DNA of 64,000 nucleotides from Chitinophagales bacterium (GTDB lineage Bacteria > Bacteroidota > Bacteroidia > Chitinophagales > LD1): assembly GCA_016786765.1 (NCBI GenBank), contig JAEUUZ010000003.1:124001-188000 (forward strand), given 5' to 3'. Under the pieces are notes generated by a model, which made no database searches, was not told the DNA's origin, and saw only the letters and a program-made list of their open reading frames with translations. Of this stretch, positions 51,645 through 60,886 are shown piece after piece. Position 1 is the stretch's first letter; each line of letters begins with the position of its first letter. The position numbers were made by a program, and so were the translations under genes.

Positions 51645-54600
51645 TTATTTTGTTTGTTTTGGCGTCACCGCACGGTTAATAATACGTTGCAAATCACCAC
51701 GGACATTCATTCGAACCAATTTAGGGTTTTCGGCATTCGGACAAACTCTGTTCGAAAGAAACACAAAGGTGAGCTGACTTGTGGGGTCGCTCCAAACACA
51801 AGTGCCGGTGAATCCGGTATGCCCGAACACACTTAGATGCGCACCTTCCCACATATTAGGTTTTTTGTTTGAATCCGATTCCGGTTTGTCGAAGCCTAAA
51901 CCCCTGCGCGAAAGGGTAGAGTGTTGTTTGGTAAACAGAGCAATGGTGTTATTGCTCAAAAATCGTTTTCCGTTATACGTTCCTCCGTTAAGCAGCATTT
52001 GCATAATTTGGGCTAAGTCTACCGCATTCGAAAATAACCCAGCATGTCCCGCAACACCTCCATACATAGCCGCTCCGGGGTCGTGTACAAATCCCCGAAC
52101 AGTTTGTTTACGGAAAATTTTATCGTCTTCCGTTGGTGCAATTTGGCGTTTTTCGTACCAGTTTAGAGGAGAGTAACCTGTACGCATCAACCCCATAGGC
52201 TTGTAAAATTGCTCTGCTACATAACGATCCAGCGGCTGTTGGGTAATGTGCTCCACCACTTTTTGCAAGATGTAGAAATCTATATCGCTGTATACATAAC
52301 CTTGATCTGGCTTCACTTCGGAGGTATACATTTTTCGCCACATCGAATCGGCATAATCGTTTCTGATGTATAGGTTCTCGGCTACAGGCGTTGAGAATTT
52401 GTCTTCCGGAACAATGCGATAATACTTCGAAAAATTAGTGTCGATAGTGGAACGGAAAAACTCGAAGAACGGCTTTAATCCGGCTTGATGGGTTAGAATA
52501 TCGGAAATCACTAAACGTTTAATAGTGGCACTGTCGTCAAGCGTCAAATACTCTCCAACAGTGGCATTGAGGTCTATTTTTTGCTCATCATACAATTTCA
52601 TTATTGCCAGTGTAGTTGCAGCAATTTTTGTAATAGAAGCGATGTCGTATAAATCAGTGGTGGCTACTTTTGCCCCTTCGTTGTACTTGTTGCCATAGGT
52701 TCTGTTCCAAACGAGTTGGTTGTTTTTCACAACGGCCACCTGGCATCCCGGGTAGGCATGGGCGATTAAGCCGTTCAACACCACTTCATTGATTTCGTTG
52801 AAATCGATGGTTCTGCTACCCACGTCTTCCGGTGTAGCGATTTTCATTCGGATGATGGTGTCAGACTTCACTCCAACACCCGCTTTAAACCGAGCACAAG
52901 CGGTTACCGGCAATTTACCAGTACACCGAATTCCACCTAACACCGCGTTTGCTGCGGCCAGTTGCGTGGCATCGTTGTCTTCGTATGCTACAAGCACATT
53001 CTTTTCGTTTTCAAAATATTTCAACGCGTAAGGCGAGCCAAACAATACGATGATGATGTTGGTTTTTTCACCCAATTGATGAATAAAGTTTTGTGTTGCA
53101 TCGCTGAGGCCATAGTTTTTACTGGCTAAGCGGCTCATGCCATGTACGCCAATAATCACCAAATCGTGATTCGCAATTTCTTCGGCTTTGGCTTGATATT
53201 GCACATCGTTTTCTTCACTGAAGAAATATTTATCGCCTACCAAGAATTGTTCAAGGTGATTTTGGAAATCAGAAACACCTTTATTGTCGATAGCCAATGT
53301 GGCTATTTTTTTGTAACTGTTTTGCAGCGGTAGCATACCTTTTTCAGTAGCAGCAATGGTGATGGCATTATTGTAAAGCTCCTGACGCAAAACTCTTTCT
53401 GTTGGACTGTTCAAGCTGTCAACTAAATCGGTTAAATCAATACTTTGGCGTTCATGCAAACCTAAAATGTATTTGTAGGCTAAAATCTTCTTTACTTTTT
53501 CTTCAAGGGTATGCATAGCAATTACACCATCTGTAATGCCTTGTTTGATTTTGGTTATGCCCATTTCAGCATTTTCCGAAAACTCCAACACATCGTTACC
53601 GGCAACAAAAGCCATGGAATCCAATGATCCCGGGGCGAAAGCATTGGCGGCTCCTTTCATGTTCAAGGCATCAGTGAATACTAATCCTTTAAAACCCAAA
53701 TGTTCTTTCAATAATCCTGTGGTTACCTTTTGCGAAATCGAACCCGGTAAACATGACGTGTCGAGCTGAGGTAGCGAAAGGTGCGCACTCATAACACTTC
53801 CAACTCCACAACTGAATAAAAGCTTGAAGGGGAACAACTCTAATGTGTCGAACTGTTCAAGCGACTTATTGATTGTTGGTAATCCGTAGTGAGAATCTTT
53901 ATCCGTATCGCCATGTCCGGGGAAATGTTTCGCGCAAGCCAACACTCCTGTGCTTTGCAGCCCATCGGCATATTCCACACCTTTAATGGCCACATTCATT
54001 TTGTCTTCCCCGAAAGAACGATCGTTGATGACAGGATTGTTGGGATTGTTGTTTACATCCACCACCGGAGCGAAGTTTACGTTCACACCAATGCGTTTAC
54101 AATCTTTCCCGATTTGAACACCCATTTTACGAATCAAACCATTGTCTTGTATGGCACCAAGTGTAAGTTCGTGCGGAAAAGCCACCGTACTGTCGACCCG
54201 CATGGCAATGCCCCACTCCCCATCAATAGCCACCATTAGCGGAATTCGCGAAGAATCTTGCAGGCGGTTCGTCCAATAGGCTTGTGCGGTTGGTGCGCCT
54301 TTGAAAAACAAAATGCCACCGCATTTTCGCTCGTTGACCATACGTTGAACGTAAGGCATATTCATTTTGTCGGCTGAAGTGTAGGCTGCCAGCATAAAAC
54401 ATTGTCCGATTTTTTCGTCAAGCGACAATGAATCGTATTGTTCATTCACCCATTTCACACAGGCTTTGTTGTCTTCCCAATTCATGAAACGATCGTCTGT
54501 TTCCAAAGTGTTTTTGATAAAAGGAACGATGTTGTAGGGCGTTTTGTGTTCCGGAATATAGGTTTCTGCAGCCGTGGGCGATGAGTGGGCGAAACGCGAA

Positions 54601-54665
54601 GATAACTGTGCTTTCTCAACACATTCGATCATTAAAAACACAAAAAGAAGCAGGAATCGGTTCAT
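51645..54665 (-). CDS. Fusion of GH3 beta-N-acetylhexosaminidase and serine hydrolase
   Basis: A 1006-residue two-enzyme protein with an N-terminal hydrophobic signal. Residues about 75-430 form a GH3 (NagZ-like) domain: KHFPGHGDTDKDSH at 246-259 and the nucleophile D332 in FTDALNM. A GH3 C-terminal-like part spans 430-600. Residues about 620-1006 are a class C beta-lactamase-type domain with SITK at 677-680 (S677, K680), YSDIDF as the YxN-like motif, and HTGFTGT near the end. The fusion is known in Bacteroidota and should trim peptidoglycan fragments: remove GlcNAc and cut a peptide or ester bond. The substrate of the second half is not proven. Confidence 0.93.
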   Translation of the reverse strand: MNRFLLLFVFLMIECVEKAQLSSRFAHSSPTAAETYIPEHKTPYNIVPFIKNTLETDDRFMNWEDNKACVKWVNEQYDSLSLDEKIGQCFMLAAYTSADKMNMPYVQRMVNERKCGGILFFKGAPTAQAYWTNRLQDSSRIPLMVAIDGEWGIAMRVDSTVAFPHELTLGAIQDNGLIRKMGVQIGKDCKRIGVNVNFAPVVDVNNNPNNPVINDRSFGEDKMNVAIKGVEYADGLQSTGVLACAKHFPGHGDTDKDSHYGLPTINKSLEQFDTLELFPFKLLFSCGVGSVMSAHLSLPQLDTSCLPGSISQKVTTGLLKEHLGFKGLVFTDALNMKGAANAFAPGSLDSMAFVAGNDVLEFSENAEMGITKIKQGITDGVIAMHTLEEKVKKILAYKYILGLHERQSIDLTDLVDSLNSPTERVLRQELYNNAITIAATEKGMLPLQNSYKKIATLAIDNKGVSDFQNHLEQFLVGDKYFFSEENDVQYQAKAEEIANHDLVIIGVHGMSRLASKNYGLSDATQNFIHQLGEKTNIIIVLFGSPYALKYFENEKNVLVAYEDNDATQLAAANAVLGGIRCTGKLPVTACARFKAGVGVKSDTIIRMKIATPEDVGSRTIDFNEINEVVLNGLIAHAYPGCQVAVVKNNQLVWNRTYGNKYNEGAKVATTDLYDIASITKIAATTLAIMKLYDEQKIDLNATVGEYLTLDDSATIKRLVISDILTHQAGLKPFFEFFRSTIDTNFSKYYRIVPEDKFSTPVAENLYIRNDYADSMWRKMYTSEVKPDQGYVYSDIDFYILQKVVEHITQQPLDRYVAEQFYKPMGLMRTGYSPLNWYEKRQIAPTEDDKIFRKQTVRGFVHDPGAAMYGGVAGHAGLFSNAVDLAQIMQMLLNGGTYNGKRFLSNNTIALFTKQHSTLSRRGLGFDKPESDSNKKPNMWEGAHLSVFGHTGFTGTCVWSDPTSQLTFVFLSNRVCPNAENPKLVRMNVRGDLQRIINRAVTPKQTK

Positions 54666-54813
54666 GGTTTCAAAACAACGAAATAAGTGCCAAAAAAATT
54701 GTGCAACGGCTTTTCGTAGTAAACGGAAGAGGTGTGAATGAATAGAAAGGTGGGCAGGAATAGAATTTTAATTACCTTCGCAGGCTTAAAATTCAACAGC
54801 AACTCAAGGTTTC

Positions 54814-56643
54814 ATGTCAAATCGTATTCATCTTTTACCGGACACTATTGCCAATCAAATTGCGGCTGGTGAGGTTATTCAACGCCCGGCTTCGGTGGTG
54901 AAAGAGTTGTTGGAAAACAGCATCGACTCCGGAGCTACGCACATCAAAGTGATTGTGAAAAATGCCGGGAAAACACTGGTACAAATTATTGATGATGGTT
55001 GCGGTATGAGCGGAACTGATGCGCGTATGTGTTTTGAAAAGCATGCTACATCTAAGATTCGAACGGTGGATGATTTGTTCAATATTCGTACCATGGGATT
55101 TCGAGGCGAGGCCTTAGCTTCTGTGGCGGCTATTGCCCAAGTGGAGATGAAAACACGTCTACACAACGAGCCTATTGGGACGTGTATCGAGATTGAGGGC
55201 ATGAAGGTGTTGAAACAAGAACCCTGTCAAACCGCTGAAGGCACAAGCATTTCTGTTAAGAATTTGTTTTTTAATGTACCGGCAAGAAGAAATTTCTTGA
55301 AGTCGGATAACGTTGAATTGCGCAATATTTTTGAGGAATTTCAACGGGTAGCATTGTCACATCCGAAAGTTTCCATGCAATTATTCAGCAACGAACACGA
55401 GGTGTTTCATTACAAAAGCGGCAACCTAAAACAGCGTATCTGTGCGGTTTTTGATGCAAAACACGAGGCGCAAATTGTACCGGTGGAGGAACGTACCAGC
55501 GGATTGGAAATTTATGGTTTTGTTGGTAAGCCCGATTTCGCCAAAAAAACCCGAGGCGAGCAGTACATCTTTGTGAACAAGCGTTTCGTTAAGTCGCCAT
55601 ACATCAATCATGCGATAAATGTGGCTTACGAGCAAATGATTGCAAAAGATTCCTTTCCCTTCTATGTATTGTTTATTGATGTAGATCCGCAACGCATCGA
55701 TATTAATGTGCATCCACAGAAATATGAAGTGAAGTTCGAGGACGAAAAGTTGATATACACTTTTGTGAACTTAGCCACAAAACACGCACTGGGCAGCTAT
55801 TCGGTGATGCCAACCTTGGATTTCACGCAAGAAGATTCGTTGAACAAAAACAAAACCTTCGACCAGGTTTCATCGTGGTTAGTGCATCAAGAACAACCTA
55901 CATTAAAGGTGGATAGAAAGTTTGCGCACGATTTCCATTCGAAGTCGTTTGATGCTGATAGTAAAGTACAAAGCAATTGGGAGCAATTGTATGAAACGAA
56001 ATTATCTCGCGCCAATGATACCGAGGAAGTGGTGGAGAAGAAAGTAGATGAACTGTTTCACGATCGTTCTAAAGAAGAGGCGGTGCCCTATCAAATTCAG
56101 AAGCGATACATTGTGTCGAACATTCGTTCAGGATTTATTTTGATTGATCAGCAATCGGCTCACGAAAGAATTTTATTCGAACACTATATTCGATTGATGG
56201 CGCACAACAGTAAAACTAGCCAGCAGCAACTGTTTCCGGTTACGTTGGAGTTTAATGCCGTGGATGCTCAAATCATGGTAGAGATATTACCAAGCATACA
56301 AGCATTGGGTTTTGATGTACAAGAGTTTGGCTCGAATTCTTTTGTGATTCACGCTTTTCCGGCAGAGTTGCAGGTGCACAACGAGCGCCAAGTGTTTGAA
56401 GAGTTGATAGAGCAGTACAAAAATAATTTGTCGGTGAGTAAGTTGTCGAAACGCGAAAACTTGGCGAAATCATTGGCGTACAGCACGAGTATTAAGCGTG
56501 GTCAACAGCTTTCTGTAGCCGAAATGCGCAATTTGATTGATGAGTTGTTTGCTTGTGAAAACGCCTATCTATCGCCCAACGGTCGACATACTTTTATCAC
56601 TATGTCGTTTGACGATTTGGAGAAGATGTTCAGCGGGAAGTAG
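54814..56643 (+). CDS. mutL: DNA mismatch repair protein MutL
   Basis: A 609-residue mismatch-repair ATPase. The N-terminal GHKL domain has catalytic E31 and N35 (ELLENSIDSG), DDGCGM at 60-65, and TMGFRGEALASVAAIA at 93-108. The C-terminal dimerisation domain (about 420-609) carries only remnants of the endonuclease motif: DQQSAHERILFE (445-456) where the motif is DQHAxxE, and SPNGRHTF (587-594) instead of CPHGRP. So the metal ligands His and Cys are replaced. No mutS or mutH is in the window. It begins after a 148-nt gap and ends one base before the convergent rraA stop. Confidence 0.95.
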   Translation: MSNRIHLLPDTIANQIAAGEVIQRPASVVKELLENSIDSGATHIKVIVKNAGKTLVQIIDDGCGMSGTDARMCFEKHATSKIRTVDDLFNIRTMGFRGEALASVAAIAQVEMKTRLHNEPIGTCIEIEGMKVLKQEPCQTAEGTSISVKNLFFNVPARRNFLKSDNVELRNIFEEFQRVALSHPKVSMQLFSNEHEVFHYKSGNLKQRICAVFDAKHEAQIVPVEERTSGLEIYGFVGKPDFAKKTRGEQYIFVNKRFVKSPYINHAINVAYEQMIAKDSFPFYVLFIDVDPQRIDINVHPQKYEVKFEDEKLIYTFVNLATKHALGSYSVMPTLDFTQEDSLNKNKTFDQVSSWLVHQEQPTLKVDRKFAHDFHSKSFDADSKVQSNWEQLYETKLSRANDTEEVVEKKVDELFHDRSKEEAVPYQIQKRYIVSNIRSGFILIDQQSAHERILFEHYIRLMAHNSKTSQQQLFPVTLEFNAVDAQIMVEILPSIQALGFDVQEFGSNSFVIHAFPAELQVHNERQVFEELIEQYKNNLSVSKLSKRENLAKSLAYSTSIKRGQQLSVAEMRNLIDELFACENAYLSPNGRHTFITMSFDDLEKMFSGK

Positions 56644-57123
56644 TTAATGTAAGCGTTCAGATGTTACTAAAACACCATCCTCATCTGCATAAATAAATGT
56701 TCCTGGAACAAAATCAACGCCTGCAAAACGAACAGTAATATTTTCTTGTCCTTCGTTTCTTTTTTCTGTTTTTAGCGGATGTGTGTTCAATGCTTTAATG
56801 CCCAAGTCCAGTTGCGAAAGCGCCTCACTGTCCCGCACACAGCCGAACACCAACACCCCATTCCATTTGTTTTTCACGGCCAATTCACCTAATTGATCGC
56901 CTAATAAAGCACAACGCAAAGATCCGCCACCATCAATTACTAATACTTTGCCTTCTCCGTTTTGTTCCAAGGCTTTTCGCACCAACGAATTGTCTTCAAA
57001 AATCTTTAGCGTAACAATTTCGCCATGAAACATTTTACGTCCCCCGAAATCGCGGAACAACGAATCGGCAGCTTGCACTTTTTTCGGATGTAAATCGCTA
57101 AGGTCGGTCGTCTTTAAGCTCAT
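56644..57123 (-). CDS. rraA: RraA family protein
   Basis: A 159-residue protein of the RraA/Prot family. The block VIDGGGSLRCALLGDQLGELA, then NGVLVFGCVRDS and YADEDGVLV is typical. RraA inhibits RNase E in E. coli, but many family members are aldolases (HMG/CHA aldolase-like) using a metal bound by the G.GD/RD motif. Bacteroidota lack the classical degradosome partner regions, so the role is open. It overlaps ppk2 by 4 nt (ATGA), the two being coupled. Confidence 0.9.
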   Translation of the reverse strand: MSLKTTDLSDLHPKKVQAADSLFRDFGGRKMFHGEIVTLKIFEDNSLVRKALEQNGEGKVLVIDGGGSLRCALLGDQLGELAVKNKWNGVLVFGCVRDSEALSQLDLGIKALNTHPLKTEKRNEGQENITVRFAGVDFVPGTFIYADEDGVLVTSERLH

Positions 57124-57866
57124 TTTGTTTTTGGTGGTAATTTAGGAAATTCTAGTTTCAACGACTTCAACGTATCGTAAATTTTTTTGCTGATGATATA
57201 TTCTTTGTACCAGTTTTGATCGGTAGGCACAATAGTCCATTCTGCTGCCTTCGAACAATATTTGAACACATCGTCATAGGCTTTCATGTAGTCGTTCCAA
57301 AATTCTCTTTCTGTGATGTCGCCCTCGTTGTATTTCCAGTTTTTAGTAGGGTCGGATATACGCTCTTTCAAGCGTGTTAACTGCTCATCCTTTGATACGT
57401 GCAACATAAACTTTAGCACTACGGTTCCGTTTTGAATGAGCGTTTTCTCAAAATTATTGATTTGTTCAAAGCGTTCGAAAACGGTTTTTTCATCAATCCA
57501 TTTGTGCACGCGTTGAATCAATACATCTTCGTAATGCGAACGGTTGAAAATGTGAATCATGCCTTTGGGTGGTGCGTTTTGGTGAATTCGCCAAAGGAAA
57601 TCGTGTTTCATTTCCAAATCGGTAGGTTTCTTATAAGAAATAACGTGACACCCGGCTGGGTTCACTGCATCAAATACATTCTTCACTGCTCCGTCTTTTC
57701 CGGAGGCATCCATACCTTGTATTACTACTAGGATGGCGTGTTTACCCTCAGCAAAAAGAATATTTTGCAGTTCTCCAATTTTAACCTTAAGCCTTTCCAG
57801 CTCCTTTTTGGTTTTTTCTTTGTTTACGGATTTGGGTGCTCTTGCGGAAAGTCTAGCTAAACTCAT
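57120..57866 (-). CDS. ppk2: Polyphosphate kinase 2 (PPK2) family protein
   Basis: A 248-residue polyphosphate kinase of the PPK2 family. Walker A GMDASGKDG lies at 51-59 and Walker B/lid region FNRSHYEDVLIQRV near 108-120; the end has KNWKYNEGDITEREFWNDYMKAY and PTDQNWYKEYI. This single-domain enzyme uses polyphosphate to phosphorylate nucleoside mono- or diphosphates; which class cannot be fixed by eye. It is coupled to rraA downstream. Confidence 0.93.
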   Translation of the reverse strand: MSLARLSARAPKSVNKEKTKKELERLKVKIGELQNILFAEGKHAILVVIQGMDASGKDGAVKNVFDAVNPAGCHVISYKKPTDLEMKHDFLWRIHQNAPPKGMIHIFNRSHYEDVLIQRVHKWIDEKTVFERFEQINNFEKTLIQNGTVVLKFMLHVSKDEQLTRLKERISDPTKNWKYNEGDITEREFWNDYMKAYDDVFKYCSKAAEWTIVPTDQNWYKEYIISKKIYDTLKSLKLEFPKLPPKTK

Positions 57867-57887
57867 GGTTAACGTTTTAGTGATGAA

Positions 57888-58367
57888 TTATTCGCCCTCT
57901 ATATTATGGTCCCATTCAACATTTCGTTGCGATGGGGGAATATGGGCTCTGAATTTTTTAAATAAATAATAGCCGTCAAAATAGCCGATGGCTTTGTCGA
58001 TGGGATTTCCTTTGGGGTCAAAAAACAACAAGGTAGGCAACTGCGACACCCGAAAAGTATTGTTTACTTCCAGTCCGTCAAAACTTTCTATATCTACCCA
58101 ATACGCCAAATAATTTTCGTTTACGATTTGTGCGATTTTTGGGTGAGTGAAAATTTCGTTTTTGATACGATGGCAAGGCGCACACCACGATGCACCGAAC
58201 ATAATGATGTAAGGCTTGTTTTCAAATTTCGCCAAATCTGTAAATTTCTTGAACGAAAGATCAGAGAAAATAACGGTGTCCAATACAACAGCACTTGTAT
58301 CCTGCGCCATTCCACGCAATGAAACAAAACTTACAAAAAGTAAACAGAACACCCCCTTTCGACTCAT
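57888..58367 (-). CDS. Secreted thioredoxin-family protein
   Basis: A 159-residue protein with a signal peptide (MSRKGVFCLLFVSFVSLRGMA) and a thioredoxin fold. The active site WCAPC is at 61-65 in FGASWCAPCHRIKNE; the cis-Pro region is VSQLPTLLFFDPKG. It is likely a periplasmic thiol-disulfide exchanger, of the DUF255/thioredoxin_7 type. The ATG at 58367 is preferred to a start 11 codons upstream because it fits the signal peptide. It lies 21 nt upstream of ppk2 on the same strand. Confidence 0.9.
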   Translation of the reverse strand: MSRKGVFCLLFVSFVSLRGMAQDTSAVVLDTVIFSDLSFKKFTDLAKFENKPYIIMFGASWCAPCHRIKNEIFTHPKIAQIVNENYLAYWVDIESFDGLEVNNTFRVSQLPTLLFFDPKGNPIDKAIGYFDGYYLFKKFRAHIPPSQRNVEWDHNIEGE

Positions 58368-58447
58368 ATTGATATTTTTCAAAACAAGATATATCCACAA
58401 TCATACCAAAAAAAGGGAAGATTGCTTTCGTTTGCACTTGTTTATGA

Positions 58448-58828
58448 TTAGCGAATCGCTATAACGCTTATCTCTACATTTACATCTTTCGGCAATTTGC
58501 TCACTTGAACGGTTTCTCTCGCAGGGAAATCAGACGTAAAACAGGAAGCATACACCGCATTCACTGCTGCAAAATCATCCATGTTTTTGAGGAAGATGCT
58601 TGTTTTTACGATGTTGGAAAAACCAATGCCGGCTTTGTCCAAAATAGCTTTTACATTATTCAAAACCGCTTTGGTTTCTGTTTCAATGTTGCCTTGAATT
58701 AATTCCCCGGAAGCCGGATCGAGCGCAATTTGCCCCGAAACGAACAAGGTGTCTCCCGCCCAAACCGCTTGACTGTAGGGTCCTATAGGTTTAGGCGCTT
58801 CTGTTGAATAAACTACTTCCTTTTCCAT
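58448..58828 (-). CDS. ridA: RidA family enamine/imine deaminase
   Basis: A 126-residue RidA protein. The typical sequence runs EAPKPIGPYSQAVWAGDTLFVSGQIALDPASGEL, VLNNVKAILDKAGIGFSNIVKT, and at the end FPARETVQVSKLPKDVNVEISVIA, including the conserved Arg. RidA hydrolyses reactive 2-aminoacrylate and other imines. The ATG at 58828 gives the standard family length; the open frame extends further but without likeness. It is divergent from the next gene with a 34-nt gap. Confidence 0.95.
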   Translation of the reverse strand: MEKEVVYSTEAPKPIGPYSQAVWAGDTLFVSGQIALDPASGELIQGNIETETKAVLNNVKAILDKAGIGFSNIVKTSIFLKNMDDFAAVNAVYASCFTSDFPARETVQVSKLPKDVNVEISVIAIR

Positions 58829-58862
58829 ACATTTGATTTTTGGTAAAAGTAATTGAAAACAA

Positions 58863-59588
58863 ATGAAAGTTTTACTTGTAGGGGAAACAGATCGTACAGA
58901 TGCTTTCCGACTTCGCTTGGCCAATCAACCGCAGGTGGAAATTGAAGTGTCGGATGGCGATAGCGATGAAGATTTTGATGAATATGATGTGATTTTTGAT
59001 TTGAATTTCGATGATGACAATTCAAACTTGCCTATTTACGCTACATTGAAGGAGAAGCATGTGTTTGTTTCCGCCACGAAACAATCGTTAGCCGAAGCAG
59101 TGTACGAGCATCAAGTAAAAGTAAAATGTTGTTTGTTCGGTATTAACGCAATTCCTGCTTTTGCAAATGATTCGAAATGGGAAGTGGTGTTGTACCGAAA
59201 ATTTGAAACGGCAGAATTAGAGAAAACACTTTCCACTCTTGGTGTTGCTTTTGTTGCCGTTGAAGACCGTGTAGGGTTAGTGAAGCCAAGGGTTATCTTC
59301 CAAATTATTAATGAAGCGTGTTTTACGCTGCAAGAAGGAGTAGCTTTCATTGAAGATATTGATTTGTCGATGAAGTTGGGCACGAACTACCCGTTTGGAC
59401 CCTTTGAGTGGTGCGATAAAATTGGCATAACCATTGTGTTTGAAACCTTGAATGCTATTTATGACGATACGAAAGACGAACGGTATAAAATTTGTCCGTT
59501 GTTGAAGCATAAATATTTGCGCAACGAAACGTTTTATAAGACAAAAGCGAAAAAGGAAAAGGAAGAAAAAGGGAAATTTGATTTTTGA
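58863..59588 (+). CDS. 3-hydroxyacyl-CoA dehydrogenase-like protein with a degenerate NAD half
   Basis: A 241-residue protein. Residues about 125-220 match the 3HCDH C-terminal domain: VEDRVGLVKPRVIFQIINEACFTLQEGVA, then DLSMKLGTNYPFGPFEWCDKIG and LLKHKYLRNETFYK. The N-terminal 110 residues keep only part of a Rossmann fold and lack the GxGxxG loop (LLVGETDRTD), with an acidic stretch (SDGDSDEDFDEYD). It is therefore short for the family (about 280-300) and probably cannot bind NAD in the usual way. The gene overlaps the next by TGATG. Confidence 0.83.
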   Translation: MKVLLVGETDRTDAFRLRLANQPQVEIEVSDGDSDEDFDEYDVIFDLNFDDDNSNLPIYATLKEKHVFVSATKQSLAEAVYEHQVKVKCCLFGINAIPAFANDSKWEVVLYRKFETAELEKTLSTLGVAFVAVEDRVGLVKPRVIFQIINEACFTLQEGVAFIEDIDLSMKLGTNYPFGPFEWCDKIGITIVFETLNAIYDDTKDERYKICPLLKHKYLRNETFYKTKAKKEKEEKGKFDF

Positions 59589-60886
59589 TGCTACTCATTT
59601 ATGTTACACATATAACTCCACGAACGCAGTATGTTTTTGATTTGTTTTTCAACAACATATTTCAGTTGCAGTATACTGTAACGGCAGATAAGGCGCAATT
59701 TTTGGAGTATACAGGGCCAAGAATTTCATACACAGATAATGCACTTGGCGATGAACTTTTCTTCAAAAGTACACCGTTGTTATTCGAAACAGGAATCCGC
59801 TATTTTGAATTGTCGGGTATTGATGCGCGGGAAGGGGAAATTCATTTGAAGGGATTTTTTGCCACAGCCAATTCCACATTGCCATTTGATGCCTTTGCTT
59901 CTGCATTTTATTTGGTGAGCCGATACGAAGAATATTTGGGAGATGATGTAGATCATCATGGCCGATTCCATGCTCATAACAGTGTGGCGTATCAGCAGTT
60001 TTTCTTGTTGGAACCTATGGTGGATTTATATGCGCAAGTTGTGGTGAAACGAATTCAAGAAAAATTTCCGGAATTGACAGTGAAGCACTCTTCCTATGAA
60101 GTGCTGAGCACAGTTGATGTAGACATGGCCTGGAAGTATAGCCACAAAGGATTTGTAAGAAATATAGGAGGTTTTTTTAGCGATCTTTTTAAAGGCAATT
60201 TAGTGCAATGTGTGGAGCGAGTTCGAGTGTTGTTTGGGGACAAGGCAGATCCGTTTCAAAGTTTCGACTTTTTGGAGAATACGGCAAAGGAATCAAACAT
60301 ACCTGTTCATTTTTTCTGGCTTTTGGGCAATCATGGCGAATACGACAAAAACACATCTGTGCAAAAAAGTCCGTTTCGACAACTTATCAACCGATTTAAA
60401 AACATAAGCGGCATTCATTTTTCGTATGGCAGTCATACTGTAGTACAAGGATTTAAAGAAGAGCAAAAACGTTATCAATCTATCACAGGCGCCAATGCAA
60501 CATCCAGCCGTTTTCATTTTTTGAAGTATAAGGTCGATAAAGATTTTCCAAAACTAATGGAAGCTGGAATTCAAGAGGAGTATTCTATGGGATATGCCAT
60601 GCATGAAGGCTTTAGAGCATCTATTGCCCGACCGTTTTTATGGTTTGATTTGAAAGCAAATAATGTAACGGAACTAACCATTGTTCCTTTTATGTTTATG
60701 GATGCATCGTTCCGATATCATGACGACTTAAAGGACGAGGAAATAAAAGAAAAGATTGTACATGTGATGAAGCGAACAAAGGCTGTTAACGGAAAATTGG
60801 TAACGCTTTGGCATAACGATACGTTTGAAGAGAAACGCAATGACTGGAAAAATATTTATCAGTGGTTTAACCAAATAGCGAAATGA
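59588..60886 (+). CDS. Polysaccharide deacetylase family protein
   Basis: A 432-residue protein with a NodB-like region. An N-terminal part (about 1-160) is Bacteroidota-specific (DUF7033-like). The NodB domain follows with STVDVDMAW (first Asp pair) at about 175-185, FFWLLGNHGEYDKN, and FSYGSHTVVQGFKEEQKRY; the end has LVTLWHNDTFEEKR. It likely removes acetyl groups from a polysaccharide. The ATG at 59588 overlaps the TGA of the previous gene, and it overlaps the next by ATGA, so three genes are translationally coupled. Confidence 0.85.
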   Translation: MLLIYVTHITPRTQYVFDLFFNNIFQLQYTVTADKAQFLEYTGPRISYTDNALGDELFFKSTPLLFETGIRYFELSGIDAREGEIHLKGFFATANSTLPFDAFASAFYLVSRYEEYLGDDVDHHGRFHAHNSVAYQQFFLLEPMVDLYAQVVVKRIQEKFPELTVKHSSYEVLSTVDVDMAWKYSHKGFVRNIGGFFSDLFKGNLVQCVERVRVLFGDKADPFQSFDFLENTAKESNIPVHFFWLLGNHGEYDKNTSVQKSPFRQLINRFKNISGIHFSYGSHTVVQGFKEEQKRYQSITGANATSSRFHFLKYKVDKDFPKLMEAGIQEEYSMGYAMHEGFRASIARPFLWFDLKANNVTELTIVPFMFMDASFRYHDDLKDEEIKEKIVHVMKRTKAVNGKLVTLWHNDTFEEKRNDWKNIYQWFNQIAK

